A stretch of 64,000 bases of DNA, taken from the NCBI GenBank assembly GCA_014904985.1, contig MU128917.1, positions 102,232-166,231 on the forward strand. The letters are read 5' to 3'. The stretch is from Hydnum rufescens UP504. Its lineage: Eukaryota; Basidiomycota; Agaricomycetes; Cantharellales; Hydnaceae. The first letter of the stretch is position 1. The number at the start of each line of letters is the position of its first letter. Positions 35,919 to 46,778 of this stretch are shown here, piece after piece. The position numbers and the translations under genes are program-made. Below the pieces are notes generated by a model that saw nothing but the letters and a program-made list of their open reading frames with translations, was not told where the DNA came from and searched no databases.

Positions 35919-36327
35919 TGTTGGAGCGAGGAATTGCGGAAACGACCGGGCGCGCTGACGGAGACAAGCGCGACCCCGCGAGGCTATGCCGATGGCTTCG
36001 CCAATCGTCATTCGCAAATCTACTGTTTGGATCTTATAGCTAGGTTTCACCGGCGATCTTTTACCCCTTTGTTTTCTTGCCGCCATCATTGACAATTGGA
36101 CTTTTTACTTCATGTTTTACCCCATTTTATGTGTTTCTGTGCCTCCTGTAAATACTATAAAAGACAGGCTTTGACCTCAAAATCCCAAGGACTTCTGTGT
36201 GTGTTCTTCCCACCATTGCTGCTTAATTCACCTGGGCGACTCGAGTCTTGCTGATCTACTGAATTCATCCTCACCTGCTTAGTAATCAGGGGGAGTTGTT
36301 CTTGCGCGAATACCATAACTCTCACTA
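35919..36327 (+). repeat. 5' LTR of the copia element
   Basis: It begins TGTTGGAGCGAG and ends CTCTCACTA. A TATA box (TATAAAAG) lies at 36156-36163, so transcription should start near 36185. It matches the 3' LTR at 46364-46773 over its full length. The first ~105 bp keep many CpG sites that are CA or TG in the 3' copy. Confidence 0.92.
36156..36163 (+). promoter_or_regulatory. TATA box in the copia 5' LTR
   Basis: TATAAAAG is present at the same place in both LTRs and fits an LTR polymerase II promoter. Confidence 0.65.
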
Positions 36328-36340
36328 GGTTATGGGCCCA
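36328..36340 (+). other. Primer-binding site for a half initiator-tRNA(Met) primer
   Basis: GGTTATGGGCCCA directly follows the 5' LTR. It is complementary to the anticodon stem-loop of eukaryotic initiator tRNA-Met (TGGGCCCATAACC), not to its 3' CCA end. Drosophila copia and yeast Ty5 use such a cleaved half-tRNA primer. Confidence 0.75.
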
Positions 36341-36876
36341 TTGCTGCTCTCTTAAAGAAACACATTTACCCCCTATTTTTCCCACAACTAGAAAAGATCA
36401 CTATGAGCAATGAATTCAAGATTCGGGTTACGAAATTGGCAGCAGACGGTACGAACTGGGTCACATACCGCAACCAGATTATGTGGGCCCTCGATGCAAA
36501 AGGGCTCCTTGAGCACCTTACAAGTGATGTGATTACATCAGACTATAGTGCTGCCAGTACAGTTGATGGACTTACACCGGAGGCTTGATGGAAGAAGGAT
36601 GAGGCCATGGTTAAACAACTTGTGGCCGGCTCAGTCCCCAATACAGTATTCAGCCAGATTAAGGCTGGACTCAAGGCCAAGGAGGCCTGGGATCAGCTCC
36701 AGGCTTTATACAAAGGACAGTTGAAATTAATTTTGGTCAACTTACAAAAGTGATTACAGAATACTTGCTGTGGTGTGGATGACAATGTCTGTGCACACTT
36801 TGACAAATTGGCCAATCTTAAAGAGCAGTTGGCAGCCATGGGTGCCACTATTCTGGATGAAGAATACAGAAACATT

Positions 36877-36935
36877 AGGGGTGTTCATGCTGGCAAAAGT
36901 AAAATCAAAAGTGGGACAAAAGTGAGACAAAAGTG
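36877..36935. repeat. Left terminal inverted repeat and subterminal CAAAAGTG array
   Basis: After the terminal repeat, CAAAAGTG-type 8-mers recur at short spacing. The right end (about 40340-40456) carries the same motifs in inverted orientation. They are likely transposase-binding sites. Confidence 0.65.
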
Positions 36936-37072
36936 CACTGACTTTTGGTCTCAGTTTTTGCATCACTTCTAGTTGACTTCTACTTTTCCTAAAGGACATT
37001 CACGCTAGAAGCTCAAAAGTGAGCCTTGGAAGCACACTACTGTGACAGATTCATGTGATGTGACATCTGTCT

Positions 37073-38639
37073 ATGCCATCCATCAGCCATCGACAACAAG
37101 TCATTCTGGCAACACTCACCCATGCTAAATTCCTATGTGAACATTATCACACAAACCAGAATCGTTTTGTCTTGGCTTTATCGGATTCATCTGATTCCCT
37201 ATCATCTAATTCTGAGACTTTGTCTACCATGACCTCGTCTTCCTCTTTGTCTTCCTCCTCCAGCACTTGCAGCAGCAGTGGTGATTTGAGTGCTTCAGGA
37301 GCATCCAGCTGTGATAGTTGTGATAGTTATGATGTGAGAGATGCTATAGCTTGGCAGCAGTACAATGTGGCAATGAGGCATGTTCACTCATTTTTAATCC
37401 TGCTTCTCTCCACTCAAATCCTCTTCCCCCATGAGGTTGAGAAAGCCACCCAACTTGGACTAGTCCTTATCTTTTATAAGGAAGATGACTCATTTCGATT
37501 TTGGTGGAACCTTTGAGTTGCACCACATACCTTTGATGGCCTTCTCGTGCTTATTGAAGATGACCCTGTATTCTACAGTATGGGAATTACCCCACAGCTC
37601 CCTGTCCCCTATCAGCTGGCCATCACCCTCTATTGATTTGGCCACTATGGCAGTGCTTCGTCCATTGAGGCTGTTGCTCAATGGGCAGGATGCAGCAGTG
37701 GCGTTGTGGTGAAGTCCACAAGAAGGGTGATGCTTGCATTTATGCCTCTCCACAATCAGGCTATCCAGTGGCCTACAAGGGTTGAGAAGCAGAGGGCTTC
37801 TGACTGGGTGGAATTGGTTGCATGCAAGGCATGGTGCCCAGGATTTGCTATGGTTGATGGGACGCTTATTCTGTTACACTGAAAACCTGGCCATCATGGT
37901 GAGCAGTTTTATGATTGCAAATCCAACTACTCTTTAAGCCTTACAGTACATTATCTGTGCCATGAGTGTTCCCCTTGTACTAATGTGAATATTCAGCTTG
38001 TTACAACACCAGATCTTCATATTATCGATTACGTCCTAGGCCCCCTGGGGAGTGTACATGATTCCATGGCATTTTGAGAATCACGGGCCTTCAAGGAGTC
38101 CAAAACACTCTTTTGTGAAGGCAAGTGGCTCTGGGCTGACTCAGCTTATGGCCTGGCTTCATGGTGTGTTACACCATACAAAAGGCCACTTTTGCTCATC
38201 CTGGAGAATCACCAGTTCAATTATCACCTCTCCTGGGTATGTTCTGTTTGTATCTATATTACCTGCATGTTCTAATCCATTGAATTAGGTTCATATACAC
38301 TCAGAGCATGCAATGGGGTACCTCAAAGGGTGATTTCAATCTCTGCATGGCCTACGGCAGAACATCAACTCTGAACAAGACTTTCACTGGGCGCTTGCAT
38401 GGGTTTGTGTTTGTCTTGTAATTCATTCACTTGTGGCACAAGTTGAAGATGTAGGGGATGAGGAATTCTGGGATTGGGTACATGTCGGACTTGAGGATGA
38501 GGATGACGCAGACCCTACAAATGAGGTGGAGGGTTTTCTTTGGCATGGTCAGGCACTGGCCATGGGTGAGACACTAGGCCAACAGAAGCAATGGTTAGTC
38601 CAGGAGGCTCTCTTTCAAGAGCTATATAGTGATGTGTAG
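37073..38639 (+). pseudogene. Harbinger DDE transposase (DDE_Tnp_4 type), inactivated
   Basis: A Ser-rich N-terminal part leads to FRFWWNL, then after a TGA VAPHTFDGLLVLIEDDPVF and SIEAVAQWAGCSSGVVVKST. The DDE core reads FAMVDGTLILLH, KPGHHGEQFYDCKSNYSLSL, IDYVLGPLGSVHDSM and LWADSAYGLASWCVTPYKRP. The C-terminus reads MAQVEDVGDEEFWDW and stops at 38639. The segments lie in different frames and are separated by TGA stops and an intron or indels, so the gene is dead. Confidence 0.78.
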
Positions 38640-38942
38640 CACGGACAACCTGTCCTATTGCTATTAGAGTTTGAACTATTATGAAAACTAAGTACAAAGC
38701 TACTTGGGGTGTGTAGGAAAGCTGAAAATATCTGGCAGTGACTTAGGAGTCAGTGCACCATGATGAAAATCCATTCCCAAGCCACGTTGGGGTGAGGAAG
38801 AGTATCCTGCACCTGAGGCATGTGATGCAAGCTCCACCTTTCATAACTCTAACTCAGCGAGCTTACGAGCATGTTTCATTTCATCCTTTATCCTCTTCGC
38901 CAAGATCTTTGCCATCTTCTCCTCATGCTGCTGATCACTTTC

Positions 38943-40170
38943 TCATTGGGTCTGTAACTGGTCCAGTTGGGTGGCCTCACTAAACTCCGCAATGGCATCA
39001 GTGCACTTTTGGTGTGGGCATGCCTGCAAGGACTTAGGCCCAAGAAGCTTGACTCCTGGAGGGGCTGGAGTCTTCTCCTTTGTGCTCCTCATAGTCAGCA
39101 TGTGTGTGGCAGAGGGAGATCCAGTTGAGCAGGGAGGGATTGGGCTGTCCACAGTGGGTGAGGTCACATCCTGATAGTCCACAGAAAATTCCGAGTTCTT
39201 ATAGCCAACAGTAATCAGCATATGCAGTCTTCAGAGATAGTTACTCATACCCATGGTTCGACTTCCCCTGGGCTCTCTTCAGTCTCCTGGTCCTGGCCAT
39301 CGACAAATTCATTGTCCTCAAGTGGTACCGCTGGGGCTGTGTCAATTTCATCTGTTGGGTGTATGCTGTTTGATGTGAGACATTCCAGGTCACTTGTAAG
39401 CTGAGTGGCACTGGCCCCAGAATTCAAGAGAAGATGGGTTGTGTATTTGGGCATCTCACACCACATCGGGTTGAGGTCATCCCACCAGGGGAATTCAGTG
39501 CAGATTTCATCTATTTGATCAATCAAAATCAGCGCTTCAAGCCCTACTTTGAAGTGTTTCCAATGCACCTATCTTATTCACAATGTCCAAGCCTGGGGTA
39601 ATACTCCTGGGATCTATCCCACACCAGTTTGACCAAGCTCCTTGTTGTGTCTTGCATATGTACACTGAAGGCTGCAACTATAGGGATCAGACATGAGGTT
39701 TGGCTGAATGGTCCTTCACTTACTATCCAATATGGCCATTAACAGACTGGGTGTATGTTGGAATATTCACAAAGTAGGTATCACGTTCAGGCTTGCCATT
39801 AACATCAAAGATTACTCTTGCTAATGCTGCGTGGTAGAATTTTTTGGGCTTGCCACTTGTAATCTGGTTGGGCCTGTTAGTACTGTCCAGCACATGTGGT
39901 TAGGAGCTACCTTTGAGTGATCTTCAGCTTTGGCTTTTGTAGTTGAATCACTGAAGAGCTTGATTCATAAGTCTGTGTTCTCTAAGAGATGGGCAACCAA
40001 GTGGTCTGTCCAGCGATGGTTGGAGTGCCAGGGGATCTTAGAGTTAGCAGTGTCCTCAGTGGCTTTCTTGCTTGTCACCATCTTTATACAGGCAGATTTT
40101 GTGCCCTTTACAGCTGGCATGGCACCATCAAAAACTTTCCTCTTCCCCATTGCTGGGTGCAATGTAGAGG
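38943..40170 (-). pseudogene. Harbinger second gene, Myb/SANT-like DNA-binding partner, inactivated
   Basis: Read from the right end, it starts MGKRKVFDGAMPAVKGTKSA and continues to RWTDHLVAHLLENTDL, which fits the start of a Myb/SANT-like domain with an N-terminal basic segment. Downstream segments (MHWKHFKVGLEALILIDQID, then DYQDVTSPTVDSPIPP) lie in other frames. Harbinger elements often encode such a partner on the opposite strand. The family match is by layout and partial motif, so it is only moderately sure. Confidence 0.55.
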
Positions 40171-40514
40171 CAGGGGGTCAAAGACAGACTGGAGTGGGCA
40201 GACGAGCAGTGTAGACAGTAGAGAGAGTTGAATCCAGTGGGAAATTAAACTGTACAGCTCAGGGAGCCTGGCCACTTTTGATGAGTGACTTTTGGAATGA
40301 CTTTTGAACTTTGCGTGACCTCTTGAGCTGTTCCACAGAATTGAGCAAAAGTGGCACTTTTGTCTCACTTTTGCCAAGCTTTTTCCACTTTTGCTTCACT
40401 TTTGTTTTTCACTTTTGCCTCACTTTTGTTCTACTTTTGCCAGCATGAATACCCCTATTCTATTGGGATCACTCCCCAACTCATACAATAATACAATAAA
40501 TTCAATTATGGCCA

Positions 40515-41068
40515 TGTAACAGAGTGCCTCCCAGGTTCAGGAGGGCACTCATTGTTGTACTTGGACAAAGCGGAGTTGACAGGTGGGGAGCCAGATGGGA
40601 GGGGATAAGGGGATAAGAAGGTGAAGGGGTAATCACACCACCCTTAGCACTGGCTTTGGGTGGAGGAGCTGCACACAGGGCTAAGCACTGGCTTTGCCCT
40701 GAGCACAGGAGAAAAGGTTGTAGATGGAATGGGAGGATGGTGAAAGATAGTAAAGTAGTGACTGGCCAAGTGGCACAGTCACTACCTAAGGAGAGAGTAG
40801 CAGGTCAGCAAGAAGAACAAGGTTCTACTCACTGTTTCCCTATTTGGGTCTGTAGGTGCAACTCCAAGATCCAGGGAAGACTAGTAGTTAATGGCCACTA
40901 GATAAGCCAGCCAGATAGCCCAATAGACTGAGTAGAGGCAGAGACAGAGGTTTCATGGTTCTCACTAGGTGTAGAGGTCCGGGCAAAATATTCTTATTCA
41001 ATCTCAGCATCTGCCATATATACATGACTTTTAAGTCCGAACTACCTTATGTCATACACTATATTACA
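40515..41068 (+). repeat. Solo LTR (554 bp) nested in copia gag
   Basis: It begins TGTAACAGAG and ends ATATTACA, so the termini are inverted (TGTAA/TTACA). The flanks GGCCA (40510-40514) and GGCTG (41069-41073) look like one 5-bp duplication GGCCG mutated at its CpG in opposite ways. Removing the LTR joins gag NSIMA to AMDLSGK in frame. No internal region is present. Confidence 0.8.
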
Positions 41069-41319
41069 GGCTGCCATGGATCTCAGTGGCAAGTCTATTA
41101 TGCTGACTCTGGTAATCCACCTCATGACAGATGAGTATGACTGGTGAACCCTGAAGAAGGGGAAGTCCAAATCAAATAATGATGAGGCCTTCCATGCCAA
41201 TGGGCAAAGGAAGAGCAAGAAGGATGTTGAGTGCTTCAATTGCCACTGAAAGGGACACTTCAAAGTGGACTGTTGGGTGAAAGGGGGAGGAAAGGAAGGC
41301 CAGGGACCCCATGGATTGC

Positions 41320-42962
41320 TGTGGAAGATAAAAACATCCAGTATCAGAAAATGTGAAATTACACTACTTCCAGCTGTTGGATGATCACATGACTGATTAT
41401 GAAATTAATTACAGCTACATGCAGAAACCAAATTCATTTTATAACTCCGTCAGTTTTGATCGGATAAATACGCCTATATAACGCTTAGAAAGCTACAATT
41501 CACACCTTTCAAATGGTACCAAACACAAGTTGAACGGACCAAAACTGCACTCTCCAGGCCAATTTTACTATTAAAATCCAGGATTTCCAGTAAAAAACGA
41601 ATACCTCTGTCAGTTCGCATTAAATCCTCTTGGAACAACCGCACCTAGAAAGATATAAAAAATCCGCATCCAACGGTACTGAGCATGCGAAGAACAGATC
41701 AAAACTGAACTCTACAGAATGATATTACTATCAGAATCAACACCCATCAGTAAACAATGAATTTCTCTGTCAGTTCACATCTGATCTGCTTGGAACCACC
41801 GCGCCCAGAATGCTGTTAAAAATACGCATCGAATGGTACCAAGCACGCCTATTACAGATGCAAACTGCTGTTTCTGCATCAAATCCCACACCATGCACTT
41901 GTTCCTTTTATTTACCAGTAACAAAAACACCTTAACCACTGGACTATGCTCAGATTAATCTCCAGAACCCAGAGATGTCCCTTAATTTCACTTCCCATGA
42001 GCCCCAAAACACATCACAAGACCAGTGACATCATGCTCCAACCACTCCACAAGCTCAGCAAATTAGTGACATCATTCCCTTTATGAATCCTTTTGTTCTC
42101 TTTATGAATGACATCACTATGACATCACACTCTATGGATGACTCAGCTATGACCACATTATGACATCATTTCTTTATTACTCTTTTGTTCTACTCCACTA
42201 TGACTCCCCCATGACATCACTATGATCTCATAGCTTATTACTCTTTTGTTCTTGCTCCATGCACAGCCACCTTCAAATAGGTATATAAGCTAGCAGATTT
42301 TCTTGTTCCCCCCCATCTCCTCACTCTGGAAATCAACCACTGTCAACTACTGTCTACCATTCTGCTTATAATCTAAAGAACTGTCTATCTAAAGCCATCT
42401 GGAGCTAAGTCATCTTCAAGGTTGTTGAGACCAAGCTACTGGAAGCCATCTATGTGAAATACTGAAGCCAAGGATAGTTGCAGAACCTAAGGTTAGAGTT
42501 GCTGGACATCCAAGGAAAAAGTAAGCATAACGAAATATGAGTCAGGAAAGAAGATTGAAGCACACTAACCAAACTAACCAAGCACTGACCATTATATTGC
42601 CCACAGATATCCGCATTTTGACCAGGAGGACATAAACAAGGACACACAAATATCAGTAAACGAATGAACACAACACGAACATGTATAAGCCTTTCTACAA
42701 GCATCCCTCACATATAAGCCTTTCTATAAGCATTCCATATGACATATAAGCCTTCCTATAAGCATCTACAATATATCATTGACTATTGCTAGTCCATATC
42801 ACATTCCATTTTCCAATAAACACATACATATCTTGCAGAGAGTGATCAACCATTGAAGTGAACCAACCCATTTGAATAAACAGAAACACAGTCTCCTATC
42901 TACACACTGGCTGAACCAGATTTTGATTTGACAGTCATCAGAGCTCCCAACCCTTCTTCTAT
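41320..42962 (+). repeat. Solo long LTR (about 1.64 kb) of a gypsy-type family
   Basis: It begins TGTGGAAGAT and ends CTTCTTCTAT, flanked by ATTGC duplications at 41315-41319 and 42963-42967. A related LTR of about 1.5 kb starts at 48367. Removing it joins copia GPHGL to LNSRTGAKES in frame. A TATA box (TATATAAG) is at 42282-42289. Confidence 0.82.
42026..42219 (+). promoter_or_regulatory. Cluster of bZIP-like sites in the solo LTR
   Basis: TGACATCA occurs six times (42026, 42067, 42109, 42120, 42161, 42212) and TGACTCA once (42139), all in one orientation, ending about 60 bp before a TATA box. These are CRE/AP-1-like sites. The arrangement resembles an LTR enhancer. Confidence 0.55.
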
Positions 42963-42967
42963 ATTGC

Positions 42968-45900
42968 TGAACTCTAGGACAGGTGCTAAGGAAAGCACCT
43001 CAGCAGCTGCACATGCTGATGTTGAGGCATGGGCAACAATTGAGGCCATCAGGCCACAGCCAGATATCACAGCAACAACGAACAAATGGATGAAATCCCC
43101 TGCTTATGCCGAAATATATGACTCAGGGGCCACCTGACACATGTCTCCATATAAGGAGCAATTCATTAATTACCATCCCATCGACCCTCACCCAATCCTT
43201 GCAGCTAACAACCGAGTATTCCATGCTATTGGTGCCAGTGACTTAAAGATTCAAGTGCTGAATGACAGGAAATTCACCCCAGTCATCTTGTGTGATGCCC
43301 TCCATGCTCCAGAACTTGGATTAATGGTCATCTCAATAAACCAGATTACGAAGGCAGGCCACAAAGTTCTCTTTGATGGAAACTCGTGCAAAATAAAAAA
43401 TCCCAAGGGAATTGTCATTGGAAATGTCCCAGTGGGTGACAACAGTTTATACAAAGTTGAACATGCTAACATGGCAACTGTCATTGCATGCGAGACAGTG
43501 AAACTCTTGGAACTCCACAAGTGGCTGGCCCATATATCTGTTGACACAATATGCACTTTTGTCAAAAACAATGTTATCAAGGGTGTCAAATTAATTGATG
43601 ATGTCAAAGACTTCTCTTGTGATTCTTGCGAGTACACCAAGGCCACACAGAAGGCCATCAAGAAAGAGCAGACAGCCCTGCTTGCCTCCTCATTCGGTGA
43701 GGAAATTCATACAGATGTTTGGGGGCCATCACCCCTAAATTCCTTAGGCAGGCGCTCATATTACATCACATTTACAGATGATGCCATGAGATATACAAAG
43801 CTTCAACTATTACGTATGAAGGATGAGGCACTCGATGCCTACAAAGACTTCGCAGCTTGGGTGAAGACACAGCATGGAGTCCAAATTAAACAGCTTCGAT
43901 CTGACCATGGAGGTGAATACACAAGTCATGCATTCACGAAATTTCTAGGGGATCAGGGCACAGAGTGCCAATTAACCACCCATGATACCCCCCAGCACAA
44001 CGGAGTTGCTGAATCACTGAATCGGCAGATTCTCAAATGAACTCATGCTATGTTACATCAATCCCAATTGCCAAAAAATCTCTGGGGTGAGGCTGTGAAT
44101 TGGGCCATCTGGCTCAAAAACTGTACCTCTATGCATGTCTTAGGCCACATGATGCCACTTGAACAACTTATGAAGGAAAAGCCAAACCTCACAAATGTCC
44201 CTATTTGGGGCCAATGAGTCTGGGTTCATAACAACTCTGGATCAAAACTTGATGAACATGCAAATGAGGCCTTCTGGGTGGGCTATGATAATGATAGCCC
44301 ACATGCTCATTGGGTTTACTGGAAGTGAAGGAACAAAATTTCCATTGAACGTAATGTCAAATTTGTCACCTCAACAATTGACATTTCCCTCGACCCACCA
44401 GTTATGAGCTTGAGGCTGCAGATAGATTCCCTGCCAACCAACAACAGTTCCTCAGGCCCTGAAGACTCAGATGACAACAAAAGTCTAAAGTCTGGGCCAA
44501 CTACGCCTGTTCAACCACCCTGTCCCCTCAAAATTCCTCCCACCCCGAAAAAGGCTCAGCCTACTGAACCTGAATGATGTTCTACATGTGCCTCGAAACC
44601 CTCCCAATACATACAACACCTCACACAAGGTGAAGGCACAGTGCATGGATATGTGCACAAACCCAATTCTCAGATCCCCGGTGTCAGGGGGAGTGGTGAT
44701 AATATCAGCAAGAATTCAGCTTCCCTTGCAAATGACACCATATATCATATAGAATTCAATGACACAGCTTTCGTGACCATTCAAGATATAGACAGAGATC
44801 TGAAATCCCTGGAAGAGGCCAAGTCATGAACAGATTGGCCATGATGGAAACAAGCTATAGATATCAAGCTCAAGACTGTTGAAGACACTGGAACTTGGGA
44901 AGAAGTCCCAAGACCACCTGACAAAAACATCATTGATTGTAAACTTGTCTTCAAAATCAAACAGAAAGCCGATGGCACCATTCTAAAATACAAGGCATGT
45001 CTAGTCGCCCATGGTTTTACTCAAATATTTGGAGTTGATTACTACGAGACATATTCCCCCATTGCACAACTCACAAGTTTTCGAACAATTATCGCACTTG
45101 CCACATGAAACGATTGGGATATCGACTCTTTCGATTTCAATGGCACATACCTCAATGGTGAACTCAATGAAAATGAAGAAATCTATATGCAGTTTCCCCC
45201 TGAGTACAAACCCCAGGGGAAAGATATGATTCTGCGACTGTGGAAGACCTTGTATGGTCTCAAACAGGCTGGGCGATGCTGGTATGATTCTCTCTCATGT
45301 GCCCTTAATGATCTCGGTTTCAGGGCTAGCCATGCCAATCCAGGTGTGTTCCATACCCAAGTGAATGGGGAGGAGCTTATTCTTGCAATCCATGTGGACA
45401 ATTGCACATTTACAGGCCCATCAAGGGCATTACTCAATGAATACAAGCAGAAGATTAATGACAAATACCCAATTACCGACTTAGGGCCACTTCACTGGCT
45501 ACTCGGCATTAAAATTGAATGGGACCACGAATTACGAACAATCTGACTATCGCAAAAGTCATACATTGATTCAATTGTAGCCCAGTTCTCTTTGGGTGAC
45601 TCAAAATTTGTAAATATGCCAATGGAACCTGGGGCCACACTCACAAAAGAGGATCCCATGATGAATCCTGAAGAAATAGAACACATGAAGCAGACCCCTT
45701 ATCATGAGGCCATTGGAAGCCTCATGTACACATCCATGGCCACAAGGCCAGACATTACCTTTGCAGTATCGACACTATTGTGATTTCTTGACAAGCTGGG
45801 ACCCACACACTGGGAAGTGGCAAAGTGAGCTATATGGTACCTATCAGGCATGAAAGATGTTAGCCTAACATATGGATTGAAGAATCACGACTTACTCAGG

Positions 45901-46356
45901 TACACCAATGAGGATGGAGTGACACAGGAGCACTGTCATGCTATAACAGGATATACTTACCTGATCAACAGAGGAACCATCTCCTGGAGCTCCCAGAAAC
46001 AGGAGCTAATCACACTATCAACAGCCAAGGCAGAATATGTTGCCACAACTCACGCAGCCAAAGAGGGCATTTGGCTATGAGGCCTCATTGCCAAAATCTT
46101 TCACACTTGGCTCAAAGCCACGACTCTGTATTGCAACAACCAAGCTGCATTGAAGCTCGCAATGGGCGATAATTATCATGCCCAGACAAAACATATCAAC
46201 ATACGCTTTCATTTTATCCATGAGACCATTAAAGATGGGACTTTCAATTTTGTCTATTGTCCTATGGAGACTATGATGGCTGATATTCTTATGAAAGCCC
46301 TTGGGGCTGCAAAATTGGATTATCATGCCAAAGGACTTGGGTTATGTCGCGCTTGA
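42968..46356 (+). pseudogene. copia pol: protease, integrase, RT and RNase H, inactivated
   Basis: The protease DSGAT is followed by a TGA (43135) and then HMSPYKEQF. The integrase zinc part reads ELHKWLAHIS ... CDSCEYTKA. Its core carries HTDVWGP, RSDHGGEYTS and GVAESLNRQ, so all three acidic residues are kept. RT begins near 44850 (WKQAIDIKLKTVEDTGTW) and has ETYSPIAQLTSFRTIIALAT and DFNGTYLNGEL. Its active site reads HVDN (codon AAT at 45400-45402) where the family has two Asp. RNase H has YCNNQAALKLA where Asp is usual, and ends near 46356. In-frame TGA stops recur, for example near 44038, 44216, 44827, 45105, 45781, 45825 and 46078. Confidence 0.88.
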
Positions 46357-46363
46357 GGGGGAG

Positions 46364-46773
46364 TGTTGGAGCAAGGAATTGCAGAAATGACCAGGCACAC
46401 TGACAGAGACAAGTGCAACCCCATGAGGCTATGCCAATGGCTTCACCAATCGTTATTCACAAATCTACTGTTTGGATCTTATAGCTAGGTTTCACCAGCA
46501 ATCTTTTACCCCTTTGTTTTCTTGCCACCATCATTGACAATTGGACTTTTTACTTCATGTTTTACCCCATTTTATGTGTTTCCGTGCCTCCTGTAAATAC
46601 TATAAAAGACAGGCTTTGACCCTCAAAATCCCAAGGACTTCTGTGTGTGTTCTTCCCACCATTGCTGCTTAATTCACCTGGGTGACTCGAGTCTTGCTGA
46701 TCTACCAAATTCGTCCTCACCCACTTAGTAATCAGGGGGAGTTGTTCTCACACGAATACCATAACTCTCACTA
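46364..46773 (+). repeat. 3' LTR of the copia element
   Basis: It starts TGTTGGAGCAAG right after the polypurine tract and ends CTCTCACTA. Compared with the 5' LTR, CpG sites in its first ~105 bp have become CA or TG. Confidence 0.92.
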
Positions 46774-46778
46774 CTCGT
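46774..46778. repeat. 3' target site duplication of the copia element (CTCGT)
   Basis: Identical to 35914-35918. Confidence 0.85.

Larger units (their letters stand above)
36877..40456. mobile_element. PIF/Harbinger-type DNA transposon nested in copia gag
   Basis: The ends are inverted repeats: AGGGGTGTTCATGCTGGC at the left and its near-complement at the right. The 3-bp target duplication ATT is at 36874-36876 and 40457-40459. Deleting the insert plus one ATT restores the gag codons RNI-LLGSLP. It carries a DDE transposase gene (+) and a second gene (-) that looks like a Myb/SANT-type partner. A two-gene layout with 3-bp duplications is typical of PIF/Harbinger. Both genes contain stops and the element is poor in CpG. 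Confidence 0.85.
36403..41310 (+). pseudogene. copia gag, broken by stops and by two insertions
   Basis: The ATG at 36403 opens MSNEFKIRVTKLAADGTNWV, then YRNQIMWALDAKGLLEHL, a typical copia gag (UBN2-like) start. An early TGA interrupts it near 36588. The frame continues through DDNVCAHFDKLANLKEQLAA to EYRNI, where the Harbinger transposon begins. After 40460 it resumes LLGSLPNSYNNTINSIMA and stops at a solo LTR. It resumes again after 41073 and ends with the CCHC knuckle CFNCHxKGHFKVDC (about 41238-41275); the residue marked x is another TGA. Confidence 0.82.
35919..46773 (+). mobile_element. Ty1/copia LTR retrotransposon, complete but inactivated, with three nested insertions
   Basis: Two similar LTRs (409 and 410 bp), a 5-bp target duplication, a primer-binding site, a polypurine tract (GAGGGGGAG just before 46364) and gag-pol in the order protease, integrase, RT, RNase H identify a copia element. 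Removing the Harbinger transposon (36877-40456) and the solo LTRs (40515-41068, 41320-42962) leaves about 5 kb, the normal copia size. The reading frame is broken mainly by TGA codons at positions where the family has Arg. Confidence 0.93.
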
